Below are positions 45,852 through 58,528 of a stretch of 64,000 nucleotides of DNA, one piece after another. The notes beneath the pieces are model-generated. The model did not search any database. It was not told where the DNA came from and saw only the letters and a list, made by a program, of their open reading frames with translations. The number at the start of each line of letters is the position of its first letter. Within the stretch, counting starts at the first letter, position 1. The translations under genes were made by a program, and so were the position numbers. The stretch comes from Ferrimonas marina (GTDB taxonomy: Bacteria > Pseudomonadota > Gammaproteobacteria > Enterobacterales > Shewanellaceae), in contig NZ_FQXG01000005.1 in assembly GCF_900129905.1 (NCBI RefSeq), positions 227,059 through 291,058 of the forward strand, in the 5' to 3' direction.

Positions 45852-46304
45852 TTACTCGGCAGCAACGATCTCGATCTTAGCGGTCGCAGTCACTTCGCTG
45901 TGCAGCTGCACGGCGATGTCGTACTCACCGGTAACGCGCAGAGCGCCTTCCGGCAGACGAACTTCAGACTTAGCCACTTCAACGCCAGCCGCGGTCAGAG
46001 CGTCGGCGATGTCGCGGGTACCGATGGAACCGAACAGCTTGCCTTCGTCGCCAGCTTTAGAAGCAATTACAACAGCTTCCAGAGCAGCGATCTTCTCGGC
46101 GCGCGCTTCGGCAGTAGCCAGAGCGTCAGCGATGTTCTTTTCCAGCTCGGCACGACGAGCTTCGAATTTTTCCAGGTTAGCTGCGTTAGCTACAACTGCT
46201 TTGCCTTGCGGCAGCAGGAAGTTACGCGCGTAACCCGCTTTAACGGTTACTTTGTCGCCCAGGCCGCCCAGGTTGGCGATCTTGTCCAGCAGAATAACGT
46301 CCAT
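45852..46304 (-). CDS. rplI: Ribosomal protein L9
   Basis: 150 residues. [37 protein letters not shown] is the L9 signature; the C-terminal domain is complete. Last gene of rpsF-priB-rpsR-rplI. Confidence 0.98.
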   Translation of the reverse strand: MDVILLDKIANLGGLGDKVTVKAGYARNFLLPQGKAVVANAANLEKFEARRAELEKNIADALATAEARAEKIAALEAVVIASKAGDEGKLFGSIGTRDIADALTAAGVEVAKSEVRLPEGALRVTGEYDIAVQLHSEVTATAKIEIVAAE

Positions 46305-46343
46305 TACCTTTACCTCTACTTAAGTAAGTTGGAAATGCAGGGC

Positions 46344-46888
<545 letters not shown>

Positions 46889-46897
46889 GAAATCCTA

Positions 46898-47290
46898 TTA
46901 CTCAGCGCTGGCTTGCGGAGCCGGCTTGCTGTCAGAACGCTCACGACGCTCTTCACGCTCACGACGCTCTTCTTTGGCCTTGGCCATCGGAGAAGCTTCG
47001 GTAACCGCTTTCTTGGTACGGATGACCATGTTGCGGATAACGGCGTCGTTGAAGCGGAAAGCGGTTTCCAGCTCAGCAACAGCTTCAGCGGAGGCTTCAG
47101 CGTTGATCAGCACGTAGTGCGCTTTGTGCAGCTTCTCGATCGGGTAAGCCAGTTGACGACGGCCCCAATCTTCCAGGCGATGGATTTTACCACCGTCCTT
47201 TTCCAAGGTAGCGGTGTAACGCTCTACCATGCCAGGTACTTGTTCACTCTGATCAGGGTGAACCATGAAGACGATTTCGTAATGACGCAT
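46898..47290 (-). CDS. rpsF: Ribosomal protein S6
   Basis: 130 residues with a charged C-terminal tail ([16 protein letters not shown]) as in gammaproteobacteria. First gene of the operon; AAGGAG lies upstream. Confidence 0.98.
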   Translation of the reverse strand: MRHYEIVFMVHPDQSEQVPGMVERYTATLEKDGGKIHRLEDWGRRQLAYPIEKLHKAHYVLINAEASAEAVAELETAFRFNDAVIRNMVIRTKKAVTEASPMAKAKEERREREERRERSDSKPAPQASAE

Positions 47291-47313
47291 GAATCGCTCC
47301 TTACGGTTAATTA

Positions 47314-47344
47314 GCCTCGTATGGCTCGGCCGGGCCTAAGAGGC
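47314..47344 (-). promoter_or_regulatory. Candidate S6:S18 leader motif upstream of rpsF
   Basis: On the reverse strand GCCTC pairs with GAGGC around an inner GGC/GCC stem with CCG in the internal loop, 24 bp ahead of rpsF. This resembles the known S6:S18-binding leader that autoregulates rpsF operons. Assignment is by eye. Confidence 0.45.
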
Positions 47345-47506
47345 AAGGAACAAAAAGGGGTTTGGCCGATTAGCCGGCGCATGTTACCGGAAAGCCCACT
47401 TTAGTACAAGCACTCGCCAGTCGCCTGAACGGGTTTTGACTGTGCCGCTACGGGCAGTACACTGTTTAGCAACCCCCTTTTCACCAAGGCAGTCCCCTAA
47501 GCCTCT

Positions 47507-48253
47507 ATGCGCCACTACTCCTTCTTGCTGCTGTTCGCCACCGGGCCCGCGTTTGCCCTGGTGCCGCCGGACTACAAGGAACCCACCACGGACTTCACCG
47601 CCGAGCTGGAGCTGGGCCTGCAGTACAACAGCGGTAACACCGAGTCCTCCAGCTTCAACAGCCGTGGCCGGCTGATCTACGACATGGAGAACGCCCGTCA
47701 CGACACCACCCTGCGCGGCTACTTCGCCTCCGATAACGAGACCACCTCGGCGGAGCAGTACCAGGTTCAGTACCAGCTCGACTACAAACTGGAAGGCACC
47801 CGCTACGTGTTTGGCCGGGCCGACATGCTGTGGGACCGCTTCGGTTCCTACGTGCAGCAGCACATCGCCTCGGTGGGTTACGGTTACAACCCAGTGGACC
47901 GCAAGCACACCAAATGGACACTGGAAGGCGGTGTTGGTTACCGTTACAACGAGGCCAACCTGTCCAACACCGAAGACCCGGATCAGAACGCCACCGACGA
48001 CGAGGCCATTGTCCGTATCGCCAGCAAGCTGGAACATCGGCTGCAGGAGTACACCAGCTTCAACGCCGATGCCACCATTGAGACCGGTAGCCTCAACACC
48101 GTCGCTAACCTCAACCTGTCCTACCGTAATCAGCTGTGGGCCGACCTGGCTTTGAAGATCGGCATGGATATCAAGTACACCGACGTGATCCCAGAGGGTA
48201 CCGAACACACCGACGTGATCTCCACGGTCAACCTGCTCTACACCTTCCGCTAA
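47507..48253 (+). CDS. DUF481 outer-membrane protein (YdiY-like)
   Basis: 248 residues: short signal peptide and repeated amphipathic beta strands (DFTAELELGLQYNSGNTESSSFNSRG ... ending LLYTFR with a C-terminal aromatic residue pattern). Salt/acid-induced YdiY-like proteins belong here; role unknown. Confidence 0.88.
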   Translation: MRHYSFLLLFATGPAFALVPPDYKEPTTDFTAELELGLQYNSGNTESSSFNSRGRLIYDMENARHDTTLRGYFASDNETTSAEQYQVQYQLDYKLEGTRYVFGRADMLWDRFGSYVQQHIASVGYGYNPVDRKHTKWTLEGGVGYRYNEANLSNTEDPDQNATDDEAIVRIASKLEHRLQEYTSFNADATIETGSLNTVANLNLSYRNQLWADLALKIGMDIKYTDVIPEGTEHTDVISTVNLLYTFR

Positions 48254-48269
48254 AGCCAGGTGCTCGATG

Positions 48270-48302
48270 CTAGGTGCTAGGTGCTAGGTGCTAGGTGCTA
48301 GG
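48270..48302. repeat. Heptamer tandem repeat (CTAGGTG)n
   Basis: Five CTAGG cores at 48270, 48277, 48284, 48291 and 48298; same unit as at 32395 in the opposite orientation. It lies between the DUF481 stop and its terminator. Confidence 0.92.
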
Positions 48303-48312
48303 CAAAGAGCAT

Positions 48313-48343
48313 GAAAAAGCCCCCGAAGGTCGGGGGCTTTTCT
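48313..48343. terminator. Bidirectional terminator
   Basis: AAAAGCCCCCGA-AGG-TCGGGGGCTTTT hairpin between convergent DUF481 and rlmB genes. Confidence 0.88.
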
Positions 48344-48361
48344 GATCCGGTTGCGGGCCGA

Positions 48362-49099
48362 TTAGCCCTGGCGTTGACGTACCGCCTCGAACAGACAGAT
48401 CCCGGTAGCGACTGAGACGTTCAGGCTGCTCACCGCCCCCGCCATGGGGATGGAGATCAGCTCGTCACACACCTCACGGGTCAAACGACGCAGGCCTTTG
48501 CCCTCGGCGCCCATGGCGATGGCCAGCGGGCCGCTGAGCTTGCTCTGATACAGGTCGTGGGTGGCCTCTCCGGCGGCACCGACGATCCAGACGTTGCGCT
48601 CCTGCAGATGACGCAGGGTGCGAGCCAGGTTGGTGACCTGGAACAGCGGAATGCTCTCTGCTGCCCCCACCGCCACCTTGCGTACGATGCCACCCAGACC
48701 GGCTGAGCGGTCCTTGGGCACGATCACGCCGTGCACCCCGGCGGCATCGGCACTGCGCAGACAAGCCCCCAGGTTGTGGGGATCGGTCACGCCATCCAGC
48801 ACCAGCAGGAAGGGGGTCTCAACCTCGTCCAGCAACGCATCCAGCTCATGCTCGCCCTTGATAGGCTCCGCCACACAGCGAGCAACCACCCCCTGGTGTT
48901 GGCCGGAGGCGGCCTTGTCGTCCAGCACCTTACGGGCTGCGATCTGGGCCTTAACCCCAAACTGGGCAGCCAGATCGGCGATCTGCTGCAGTCGCTCGTC
49001 TTCACGGCCCTTCATCAGCCAGAGCTCTTTGACCCGCTCCGGCGCCTTGTTCAGCAGGGCCTCCACGGCGTGGAGGCCAAACACCATCTCGTGCTTCAT
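48362..49099 (-). CDS. rlmB: 23S rRNA (guanosine-2'-O)-methyltransferase
   Basis: 245 residues. SPOUT methylase for G2251. N-terminal L7Ae-like substrate domain ([21 protein letters not shown]), C-terminal knot with [32 protein letters not shown] and [18 protein letters not shown]. Starts directly at the rnr stop (TAGATG). Confidence 0.97.
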   Translation of the reverse strand: MKHEMVFGLHAVEALLNKAPERVKELWLMKGREDERLQQIADLAAQFGVKAQIAARKVLDDKAASGQHQGVVARCVAEPIKGEHELDALLDEVETPFLLVLDGVTDPHNLGACLRSADAAGVHGVIVPKDRSAGLGGIVRKVAVGAAESIPLFQVTNLARTLRHLQERNVWIVGAAGEATHDLYQSKLSGPLAIAMGAEGKGLRRLTREVCDELISIPMAGAVSSLNVSVATGICLFEAVRQRQG

Positions 49100-51487
49100 C
49101 TACTTCTTGTTCCGCTTCTTGGGCCGCTTATCCGCTGCGCGCTTGTCGCCACCGCGGTCCGACTTGCCACGGCCTTTGCCGCGCTTGCTGGACTTGTCCG
49201 CCTTGTCATCCGCCTGGGCCTTGCCGCCCTTGCTCGGCTTCTTGCCGGACTTTTTCGCGGACTTCTTGGCCGGCTTCTTACCCTTGCCCGCCGGGGCATC
49301 GGCATCCACCAGACCCAGATCGATCTGACGCTCATCCAGCTTCACTGCCAATACCTTCACCGAGACGGGATCGCCCAGGCGGTAGCGGCGGCCACTGGCC
49401 TCGCCCACCAGGGAGGCGCGCACCGGATCGAAGTGGTAGTAGTCGTTGGCCAGCGAGGAGATGTGCACCAGGCCATCGATGTGCAGATCCTTGAGCCGCA
49501 CGAACAGGCCAAAGCTGGTAACACCGCTGATCACCGCCTCAAACTCGTCGCCCACGTGGTCCAGCATGAACTCACACTTGAGCCAGTCAGACACGTCACG
49601 GGTGGCGTCATCGGCACGGCGCTCGGTCAGCGAGCAGTGCTCGCCCAGCTCCGCCAGTGGCGCTTCGTCGTAGCCGAAGCCACCGTCTGCCTGCAGCTTC
49701 TGCAGCGGCAGCTCGGGGCTCTCCTGCTTGGCCAGCAGGTAGCGGATCACCCGGTGCAGCACCAGGTCCGGGTAGCGACGGATCGGCGAGGTAAAGTGCG
49801 CGTAGTGCTCCAATGCCAGGCCAAAGTGGCCGAGGTTGTCGGCGCTGTAGACCGCCTGCTTCATCGAGCGCAGCACCATGGTCTGGATCAACTCGGCGTC
49901 GGGGCGATCGCGGCTGTCTTCCAGCAGCTTGGCCACGTCCTGTGGGGTCGGCTCCAGGCCGCCACCCAGGGCCAGGCCCTGCTGGCCGAGGAAGTCACGC
50001 AGGGTGGTGAGCTTCTGTTCGCTGGGGCCTTCGTGCACCCGGTAGAGCACCTCACCCTTGTGCTTCTTAACGAAGCGACCGGCGGCCACGTTGGCCAGGA
50101 TCATGCACTCTTCGATCATCTTATGGGCCACGTTACGGGTACGCGGCACGATGCGCTCAATGCGGCGCTGGTCGTTGAAGATGAACTGGGTCTCTTCGGT
50201 ATCCAGCACCAGGGCACCGCGCTTCTCCCGGGCCGCATCCAGGGTCTGGTACAGACGGTGCAGCTGCTCGAGATCCGGCAACACCTGGGCGTACTCGGCG
50301 CGCAGGGCCTCGTCGCCATCCAGCATCGCCGCCACCTTGGTGTAGGTCAGGCGAGCGTGGGAGTGCATCACCGCCGGGTAGAACTGGAAGCCCGACAGGT
50401 TGCCGGCGGCGGAGACGGTCATCTCACACACCATGCAGAGGCGGTCTACCTTGGGGTTCAGCGAGCAGAGGCCGTTGGAGAGCTTCTCCGGCAGCATCGG
50501 GATCACCTGGGCCGGGAAGTAGACCGAGTTGCCGCGAGCGCGGGCCTCACGGTCCAGCTCACTGCCGGGGCGCACGTAGTGACTGACGTCGGCGATGGCG
50601 ACGTAGAGGCGCCAGCCACCGCTCTTCTTACGCTGGGCGTAGACCGCGTCATCAAAGTCACGGGCATCTTCACCGTCGATGGTGACCAGCGGCAGATCGC
50701 GCAGGTCGCGGCGGCCTACCTTGTCCTGCTCCAGCACCTCATCGGCGATGGCGGCGGTTTCCGCCAACAGGGCGTCGTTGAACACGTGGGGCAGATCGTG
50801 GCTGCGCAGGGCAATCTCGATCTCCATCCCCGGTGCCATCTCGTGGCCCAGCACCTCGGTGATGCGGCCAATGGCGTGGGTATTGCGCGCCGGGCGCTTA
50901 ACCAGATCCACCACAACCACCTGACCGGCACGGGCGCCGCTGCGTCCGTCTTCCGGTACCAGGATGTCCTGGGACAGGCGGGAATCGTCCGGCACCACGT
51001 AGCCGATGCCGTCTTCATTGAAGTAGCGACCGACCACGGACTCGGAACGGCCCTCGACCAAGCGGACGATGCGACCCTCTTTGCGGCCACGGCGATCGGC
51101 ACCGGCCACCTGGGCCAGCACCCGGTCACCGTGCAGCACGGAATACATGCTGCGCTCGGACAGGTAGAGATCGTCGCTGCCATCGTCGGGACGGAAGAAG
51201 CCGAAGCCATCGCGGTGACCGATCACGGTCCCGGTCAGCAGGTCCATCCGCTCTGGCAGGCCATAGCGGCCCTTGCGGGTGTACACCACCTGGCCATCGC
51301 GCTCCATCGCACGCAGTCGGCGGCTCAGCGCAATGTATTGGTCGCCCTCGAGATCGAACTCGGCCGCCAGCTCTTCGCGAGCCACCGGTGCGGTCTGGGA
51401 GCGCATGTAATCCAGTAGAAATTCACGACTGGGGATCGGGTTGGCGTACTTTTCCGCCTCCCGTTGAAAATGGGGGTCTTGACTCAT
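49100..51487 (-). CDS. rnr: Ribonuclease R
   Basis: 795 residues. Processive 3'-5' exoribonuclease. HTH, cold-shock domains, RNB catalytic core ([15 protein letters not shown] with the metal-binding Asp cluster; [16 protein letters not shown]), S1 domain and a long Lys-rich tail ([18 protein letters not shown]). Followed without gap by rlmB. Confidence 0.98.
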   Translation of the reverse strand: MSQDPHFQREAEKYANPIPSREFLLDYMRSQTAPVAREELAAEFDLEGDQYIALSRRLRAMERDGQVVYTRKGRYGLPERMDLLTGTVIGHRDGFGFFRPDDGSDDLYLSERSMYSVLHGDRVLAQVAGADRRGRKEGRIVRLVEGRSESVVGRYFNEDGIGYVVPDDSRLSQDILVPEDGRSGARAGQVVVVDLVKRPARNTHAIGRITEVLGHEMAPGMEIEIALRSHDLPHVFNDALLAETAAIADEVLEQDKVGRRDLRDLPLVTIDGEDARDFDDAVYAQRKKSGGWRLYVAIADVSHYVRPGSELDREARARGNSVYFPAQVIPMLPEKLSNGLCSLNPKVDRLCMVCEMTVSAAGNLSGFQFYPAVMHSHARLTYTKVAAMLDGDEALRAEYAQVLPDLEQLHRLYQTLDAAREKRGALVLDTEETQFIFNDQRRIERIVPRTRNVAHKMIEECMILANVAAGRFVKKHKGEVLYRVHEGPSEQKLTTLRDFLGQQGLALGGGLEPTPQDVAKLLEDSRDRPDAELIQTMVLRSMKQAVYSADNLGHFGLALEHYAHFTSPIRRYPDLVLHRVIRYLLAKQESPELPLQKLQADGGFGYDEAPLAELGEHCSLTERRADDATRDVSDWLKCEFMLDHVGDEFEAVISGVTSFGLFVRLKDLHIDGLVHISSLANDYYHFDPVRASLVGEASGRRYRLGDPVSVKVLAVKLDERQIDLGLVDADAPAGKGKKPAKKSAKKSGKKPSKGGKAQADDKADKSSKRGKGRGKSDRGGDKRAADKRPKKRNKK

Positions 51488-51544
51488 TGGTCTACCAAAG
51501 GAATGGAAATCGCTGGAAGTATAACGGAAATAGGGCTTAACGCC

Positions 51545-52162
51545 CTAACGGCCCAAGGCCGTGCGGCGGGTGTGCTCCCGCACGCTCGGTGGCAGTCGCT
51601 GCGCCAACTGGTCTTTGTACTCCTGGGCCTGCTGACGTTGCTCGGCGCGATCGTACACGGTTTCATGCAGCCACAGGTACACCTGGGGGTAGTCGCGGGG
51701 ACTGCCTTTGCCCTGGGCGTAGTGGGCCGCCAGGCTCAGCAGGGCACGCTCGTGCCCCAGTGAAGCCGCCTGGTACAGCAGGCGCAAGCCGTGCGGTTCG
51801 TCCACCACCACGAAGCGCCCTTCGATGTGGTAACGACCCAGCTGCTCCAGTGCATCGGGCAGGCCCTGGCGGGCCGACTGGTAAAGAAAGTCGAATCCCA
51901 GGTCGACGTCACGCTCGACGCAAACGCCGTACAAAAGCATATCAGCCCACAACATCTGGTAGGCCGGTACCTTCAGTACCTTGGCACGCGCCTCGATGTC
52001 CTCCACCAATTGACAGTCATCCCGGCGCACTTGCGCCAGGTGGCTGTTGCTGCGCAGCATGGTCAGCAACTGATCCTGGGTGTACAGCTCCACCGCTTCC
52101 AACGGTTCGGCGGCCTGTAACGGCAGGCACCACAGCAATAGGGGAAGGAGTATTCGTTTCAT
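51545..52162 (-). CDS. motX: Sodium-driven flagellar motor protein MotX
   Basis: 205 residues from 52162 (MKRILLPLLLWCLPLQA, signal peptide). Sel1-like repeats and the MotX-type pattern: VELYTQDQLLTMLRSN, RRDDCQLVEDIEARA, PAYQMLWADMLLYGVCVERDVDLG, GLPDALEQLGRYH. MotX with MotY forms the T ring that holds PomAB stators in Vibrio/Shewanella-type polar flagella. It lies downstream of purA; the purA terminator sits in its upstream region. Confidence 0.88.
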   Translation of the reverse strand: MKRILLPLLLWCLPLQAAEPLEAVELYTQDQLLTMLRSNSHLAQVRRDDCQLVEDIEARAKVLKVPAYQMLWADMLLYGVCVERDVDLGFDFLYQSARQGLPDALEQLGRYHIEGRFVVVDEPHGLRLLYQAASLGHERALLSLAAHYAQGKGSPRDYPQVYLWLHETVYDRAEQRQQAQEYKDQLAQRLPPSVREHTRRTALGR

Positions 52163-52195
52163 AACCGGGGTATCGGCGGGCTTTGCCCATTCTTT

Positions 52196-52227
52196 ACTCA
52201 AAAAAAGCGGGGCCATTCGGCCCCGCT
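52196..52227 (-). terminator. purA terminator
   Basis: AGCGGGGCC-ATTC-GGCCCCGCT hairpin with a long T run on the reverse strand, 20 bp after purA. Confidence 0.9.
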
Positions 52228-52246
52228 CTGGATCTCTGCCCTGCCC

Positions 52247-53575
<1,329 letters not shown>

Positions 53576-53605
53576 TTAGCAGATCCCAATTGGTCAAAAC
53601 ACCGG

Positions 53606-53791
53606 CTAAGTAGAAAAAATGTAGAACAATACCAATCCTGCGGTCACCATGGCCCCGCCAAAGCGGCGCAGCACCGGGGTTTCCAACTGGAACAATTCGG
53701 TCAGCATTTTTTTCCACTGGCGGGGAAACAGCAGCGGCCCCAATCCTTCGATCACCAGCACACCGGCGATCACCAGCATCATTGTGGTCAT
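53606..53791 (-). CDS. DUF2065 small membrane protein (YjeT-like)
   Basis: 61 residues from 53791. Two TM helices around LFPRQWKKMLTELFQL. YjeT-like genes sit between hflC and purA in many gammaproteobacteria, as here. Confidence 0.88.
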   Translation of the reverse strand: MTTMMLVIAGVLVIEGLGPLLFPRQWKKMLTELFQLETPVLRRFGGAMVTAGLVLFYIFST

Positions 53792-53807
53792 TCTATCCTC
53801 ACAAAAA

Positions 53808-53834
53808 GAAAGGCCCGGCGATAAGCCGGGCCTT
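53808..53834 (-). terminator. hflKC terminator
   Basis: AAGGCCCGGC / GCCGGGCCTT hairpin followed by TTTCTTTTTGT on the reverse strand. Confidence 0.85.
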
Positions 53835-53849
53835 AGATTCATGCCAGCC

Positions 53850-54725
53850 TTACGGCTGCTTGCTCTTCATAAACTGGAAGAACTCGGAGTCCGGCGACAG
53901 TACCAGCACGTCCTCACGGCTCTGGAACGAGGTACGGTAGGCGTCCAGGCTGCGCAGCAGGCTGTAAAAGTCCGGGTTCTGACCATAAGCCTCGGCGTAG
54001 ATACGCGCGGCATTACCGTCACCCTCACCACGGATGGTACGGGACTCACGCTCCGCTTCTGCCACGATCACGGTGGCGTTGGCATCGGCACCAGCGCGGA
54101 TCACCTCGGCTCTCTCCTGACCTTCAGAGCGGTGGGCGCGGGCTACCGCCTCACGCTGAGCACGCATCCGGTCGTAGATGAACTCACTCACCTCACGGGG
54201 CAGGTTGATCTGCTTCACCCGCACGTCCACTACCTCAACACCCAGTTCACGGGCATCGGTACGGGTGGCACGCAGGGCCTCCTTCTGCAGCTCATCACGG
54301 CTACCGGAGACGATCTCGCGGATGGTGCGGCTACCGAATTCGCTACGCAGGCCGTTATTGATCTTGGACTGCAGCAGGGATTCCGCCATCAGCTGGTTGC
54401 CCTGGGTGGCCAGGTAGAACTGTCCGAAGTCGACGATGCGCCACTTCACGAAGCTGTCCACCATCAAGTCCTTCTGCTCGGAGGTCACAAAGCGATCCGC
54501 CGGCGCGTCCAGAGTCAGGATCCGGGCGTTCAGGGTGAACACCTGGTCGAAGATCGGCATCTTGAAGTTGAGGCCCGGTTCGTAGACCCGGTTCTCACCC
54601 TCGGCGTCCTTCTGGATCACACCGAAGCGCTTAACGATGGCACGCTCGCCTTCTTGCACCACGAAGATGGAGGAGAAGCCCACCAGCAGAAGCAAGACCA
54701 GAATAATCAGGTTTCTTGGGTTCAT
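53850..54725 (-). CDS. hflC: FtsH regulator HflC
   Basis: 291 residues. One N-terminal TM and an SPFH/band-7 domain (FVVQEGERAIVKRFG; REIVSGSRDELQKEAL). With HflK forms the cage around FtsH. Confidence 0.96.
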   Translation of the reverse strand: MNPRNLIILVLLLLVGFSSIFVVQEGERAIVKRFGVIQKDAEGENRVYEPGLNFKMPIFDQVFTLNARILTLDAPADRFVTSEQKDLMVDSFVKWRIVDFGQFYLATQGNQLMAESLLQSKINNGLRSEFGSRTIREIVSGSRDELQKEALRATRTDARELGVEVVDVRVKQINLPREVSEFIYDRMRAQREAVARAHRSEGQERAEVIRAGADANATVIVAEAERESRTIRGEGDGNAARIYAEAYGQNPDFYSLLRSLDAYRTSFQSREDVLVLSPDSEFFQFMKSKQP

Positions 54726-54728
54726 GAC

Positions 54729-55850
54729 TTAGTTTCTCCCCTGACGAACGGAGCTGCGGCCAGTGCTGTTGTCACTGGAGGTAGTACGGGCGCCGGAGCT
54801 GCTGGTGCTGGTCTGGCGGTTGGCCGGGGCCTGTTCCACCATCGGCGCACTGCCGCCACCCTGGATGATCTTATCCAGCGGCAGGTAGAACATGGAACCA
54901 CCGTCTTTATTGTCCACCATCACCTTGGAGGTGTTGGAGAATACCTGCTCCATGGTCTCCAGGTAGAGACGCTCACGGGTCACCTCAGGGGCGGCCTCGT
55001 ACTGCGGCAGCAGTTGGGTAAAGCGGGCGACCTCACCCTCGGCTTCCAAAACGACACGCTCACGGTAGGCGTTGGCTTCGCGCAGCATACGCTCGGCGCG
55101 ACCACGGGCCTGCGGCTCAACCTGACGGCTGTACGCGGTGGCTTCCTGGACGAAACGCTCTTCATCTTCCTGTGCGGCGATGGCGTCATCGAACGCGGGC
55201 TTCACCTCTTCCGGCGGACGGGCTTCTTTAAAGGCCACGTCAACCACGCGAAGACCCATGTCGTAGGGCTCAATGATCCCTTCCAGCTCTTCCCAGGTGT
55301 CGCGACGTACCTTGTCACGGCCCACGGTCAGGATGTTGTCCATGGTGGTGTGGCCGATCACGTAACGCAGCGCACTGTCCAGCGCTTCGCTCAGGGACTG
55401 ATCCGGGTTGGTCACTCTGAACAGGTACTTGTGCGGATCCTCGATGCGGTACTGCACCTCCATCTGCACGGTCACCACGTTCTCATCCTGGGTCAGCATC
55501 AGGCCAGAGGCGTTGAGGCGGTTAACCCGCTGGATGTTGACCGGGTAGACCTCATCGATGAAGGTGGGCTTCCACTTCAGGCCGGGGCCGACGATTTCGT
55601 GGAACTCTCCGAAACGCAGCACCACGCCACGCTCGGCTTCCTCAATCTTGTACAGGCCGGACAGGCCCCAGACGATGATGGCGCCGATCAGCACCAGCAA
55701 CACGCCCATTTTGTTGAAGTTGCCGCCCCCACCGCCAAAGCGGGAGGAGAACTTGCGAAACACTTCGTCCAGATCAGGCGGCCCCTGATCCTTACCGCCC
55801 CGGTTACCCCAGGGGTCTTTGCCTTGATTACCAGGCTCGTTCCAGGCCAT
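54729..55850 (-). CDS. hflK: FtsH regulator HflK
   Basis: 373 residues. Gly-rich N-terminus, TM ~52-70, band-7 domain (GLYKIEEAERGVVLRFGEFHEI). Ser/Thr-rich C-terminal tail. Three bases from hflC. Confidence 0.96.
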   Translation of the reverse strand: MAWNEPGNQGKDPWGNRGGKDQGPPDLDEVFRKFSSRFGGGGGNFNKMGVLLVLIGAIIVWGLSGLYKIEEAERGVVLRFGEFHEIVGPGLKWKPTFIDEVYPVNIQRVNRLNASGLMLTQDENVVTVQMEVQYRIEDPHKYLFRVTNPDQSLSEALDSALRYVIGHTTMDNILTVGRDKVRRDTWEELEGIIEPYDMGLRVVDVAFKEARPPEEVKPAFDDAIAAQEDEERFVQEATAYSRQVEPQARGRAERMLREANAYRERVVLEAEGEVARFTQLLPQYEAAPEVTRERLYLETMEQVFSNTSKVMVDNKDGGSMFYLPLDKIIQGGGSAPMVEQAPANRQTSTSSSGARTTSSDNSTGRSSVRQGRN

Positions 55851-55913
55851 TAATACAGCTCCATAGGTGTAGGATCGCTAGATTGTTGTAACTCTAGCTA
55901 ATTTATCAGCCAA

Positions 55914-57200
55914 TTACTCGCGGATAAAGTCAGCGAGCTGGCCGTCAGAGGCTTTCAGCAGGCGCTGCCAGTCCCGTTCAGGCAACCGCAAGGTGACCAG
56001 GGTCTGGCCCTGTTCATCGTAGTCGGTGGCCATCACGGCGTTGAGTTCGTGCAGTCGGGACAGCCAGCGACCGGCCACTGGCGGCAGTGCCAGCCTCAGA
56101 TCCAGCATGGCGTCGCCGAGGCGCTCGGTCAGGGCGGCGAACAGCAGATCCATGCCTTGATCCGCCTGGGCGCTAACCCAAACCCGGACCGGGTTGCCCT
56201 CTTCGTCCCGGTCGATGCGCGGGCCTGCCTCCTCCAACGCATCTATCTTGTTATACACCAGCAAGGTGGGGATCTGATCAGCCTCGATCTCTTCGAGTAC
56301 CGATTGCACCGATTCGATATTTTCCGCCGCCCGTTCGTCGGCGCAGTCCACCACGTGCAGCAGCAGGTCCGCTTCGCGGGTTTCGGTCAGGGTGCCCTTA
56401 AAGGCCGCTACCAGGTCATGGGGCAGGTGACGAATAAAGCCCACGGTGTCCGCCAGGATGGCCGGCCCCACCTCGGACAGCTCGATGCGCCGCAAGGTCG
56501 GGTCCAGGGTGGCGAACAGCTGGTCCGCGGCGTACACCCCGGAGTCGGTGATCCGATTGAACAGGGTCGACTTGCCGGCGTTGGTGTAGCCCACCAGCGA
56601 CAGGGTCGGCACTTCGCGACGCTGACGGGCCCGACGGCCCTGCTCGCGCTGCTTGGCGACCTTGTCCAGGCGCTTAAGGATGGTCTTGATCCGCTCCCGC
56701 AGCAGTCGACGGTCGGTCTCCAGCTGGGTTTCACCGGGGCCACGCAGGCCGATACCGCCTTTTTGCCGCTCCAGGTGGGTCCAGCCCCGGATCAGCCGGG
56801 TGGACAGGTAGCGCAGTTGGGCCAACTCCACCTGTAGCTTGCCCTCGTGGGTACGAGCGCGCTGGGCGAAGATATCGAGGATGAGGCCGGTACGGTCGAG
56901 CACGCGGCATTGGCACAGCTGCTCGAGGTTACGTTCCTGGGCGGGACTGAGGGCGTGGTTGAAGATCACTACGTCGGCCTGCTCAGCTTGCACGCTGGCG
57001 GCTATCTCTTCCGCCTTGCCGGCGCCACAGTAGTATTTGGGATGGGGGTGGGAGCGACGTCCGGTTACGACGCCGCAAGACTGAACGCCAGAGGAGCTGA
57101 CAAGTAGTTTCAGCTCCTCCAGGTCTTCCCGTTCACCCTCTTGTGAGAAATCGATGTGAACGAGGATCGCGCGTTCGCCTGCTTCATACCGCTCAAACAA
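55914..57200 (-). CDS. hflX: Ribosome-splitting GTPase HflX
   Basis: 428 residues. N-terminal HflX domain (ERQKGGIGLRGPGETQLE), G1 GYTNAGKSTLFN, G3 DTVGFI, G4 NKID. Between hfq and hflK as expected. Confidence 0.97.
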   Translation of the reverse strand: MFERYEAGERAILVHIDFSQEGEREDLEELKLLVSSSGVQSCGVVTGRRSHPHPKYYCGAGKAEEIAASVQAEQADVVIFNHALSPAQERNLEQLCQCRVLDRTGLILDIFAQRARTHEGKLQVELAQLRYLSTRLIRGWTHLERQKGGIGLRGPGETQLETDRRLLRERIKTILKRLDKVAKQREQGRRARQRREVPTLSLVGYTNAGKSTLFNRITDSGVYAADQLFATLDPTLRRIELSEVGPAILADTVGFIRHLPHDLVAAFKGTLTETREADLLLHVVDCADERAAENIESVQSVLEEIEADQIPTLLVYNKIDALEEAGPRIDRDEEGNPVRVWVSAQADQGMDLLFAALTERLGDAMLDLRLALPPVAGRWLSRLHELNAVMATDYDEQGQTLVTLRLPERDWQRLLKASDGQLADFIRE

Positions 57201-57223
57201 GCAGACAGACTCCTAATTGACGA

Positions 57224-57508
57224 TCAGGTGTTGTTGTCACCGTGATCCTGATTGCTGTAGTTACCCTGGCCACCTTGCTGGCCCTGTTGGCTGTGGCCCA
57301 TGTTGAAGGGGCGGCCCGGAACTACCGTGGAGATGGCGTGCTTGTACACCATCTGGCTTACCGTGTTTTTCAGCAAAATCACGAACTGGTCAAATGATTC
57401 AATCTGGCCTTGAAGTTTGATGCCATTCACCAGGTAAATGGAAACCGGAACGCGCTCACGGCGCAGTGCGTTCAAAAACGGGTCTTGGAGAGATTGCCCC
57501 TTAGCCAT
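57224..57508 (-). CDS. hfq: RNA chaperone Hfq
   Basis: 94 residues. Sm1/Sm2 motifs [22 protein letters not shown] and [10 protein letters not shown]; Gln/Gly/Asn-rich disordered tail. Confidence 0.98.
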   Translation of the reverse strand: MAKGQSLQDPFLNALRRERVPVSIYLVNGIKLQGQIESFDQFVILLKNTVSQMVYKHAISTVVPGRPFNMGHSQQGQQGGQGNYSNQDHGDNNT

Positions 57509-57601
57509 TCTGAATTCCTTATAAAATTGTTTTTAGCTTTCAATAAAGTATGAGTGGCGTTTTGAAAACGCAGGCGCAAGTTACTTATAGCCCAGACTGA
57601 A

Positions 57602-58528
57602 TTACAAGGCTAATTTTCTCAACACTTTATCTACATTAACATTATCCTGAGACTCCAGCCACTCAACGCCCTCCCAGCCTCGCAGCCAGGTCAATTGACG
57701 TTTCGCTAATTGACGGGTGGCGGCCACACCTTGGGCCACCATCTCATCATGTGAAATCTCGTTATCCAAGTACGACCACATCTGGCGGTACCCCACGCAA
57801 CGAATGGAGGGGAGCCCCGGATGCAGATCGTCCCTGGCGTGCAGCGCTCGCACTTCCTGTTCGAACCCGTGCTCGAGCATCGCCATAAAGCGTTGCTCGA
57901 TGCGTTGATGCAAGGTTTCGCGCTTTTCAGGGGAGATGGCGAACTGAACGGCTCGATACGGCAGCGGGGGACGCTTTTGCCGTGTCAGGGTGGTCAGTGT
58001 CTGTCCAGATATTTTATAGACTTCCAAAGCACGGGACAATCGCTGCGGGTCGTTAGGATGGATGCGCTCGGCGGACACCGGGTCAATCGCCCGAAGTTCG
58101 TCGTGCAGCGCCTGCCAGCCCCGCTCGGCAGCATCCTGCTCAATCTCAGCCCGCACCGCGGGATCGGCGCCAGGCAGGGGCGACAACCCCTCCAGCAACG
58201 CCTTGAAATAGAGCATGGTGCCGCCCACCAGCAGCGGGATCCGCCCCGCCGCGGTGATCTCGCCCATCTCCCGCAGGGCATCGGCGGCAAAATCGGCTGC
58301 CGAATAGCTCTGGGCCGGGTCAAGGATGTCGATCAAGCGATGCGGTGCCGCCGCCAGCTCCTCGGCAGAGGGCTTGGCGGTGCCGATATCCATCCCTTTG
58401 TAGATCAACGCAGAGTCCACACTGATCAACTCCACCGGCAGACGTTGACGCAGGGCGATGGCCAGGTCGGTTTTGCCGGAGGCGGTGGGTCCCATCAGGC
58501 AGATCGCCAATGGGCGTGGATCACTCAT
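57602..58528 (-). CDS. miaA: tRNA dimethylallyltransferase
   Basis: 308 residues from [23 protein letters not shown] (58528), preferred over upstream starts because it follows mutL's end by a short overlap. Walker [40 protein letters not shown]. Confidence 0.97.
   Translation of the reverse strand: MSDPRPLAICLMGPTASGKTDLAIALRQRLPVELISVDSALIYKGMDIGTAKPSAEELAAAPHRLIDILDPAQSYSAADFAADALREMGEITAAGRIPLLVGGTMLYFKALLEGLSPLPGADPAVRAEIEQDAAERGWQALHDELRAIDPVSAERIHPNDPQRLSRALEVYKISGQTLTTLTRQKRPPLPYRAVQFAISPEKRETLHQRIEQRFMAMLEHGFEQEVRALHARDDLHPGLPSIRCVGYRQMWSYLDNEISHDEMVAQGVAATRQLAKRQLTWLRGWEGVEWLESQDNVNVDKVLRKLAL

Noticed and set aside
49100..49300. Lys-rich repeats at the RNase R end as an unusual insertion
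   Set aside because: Long basic tails are normal for RNase R.
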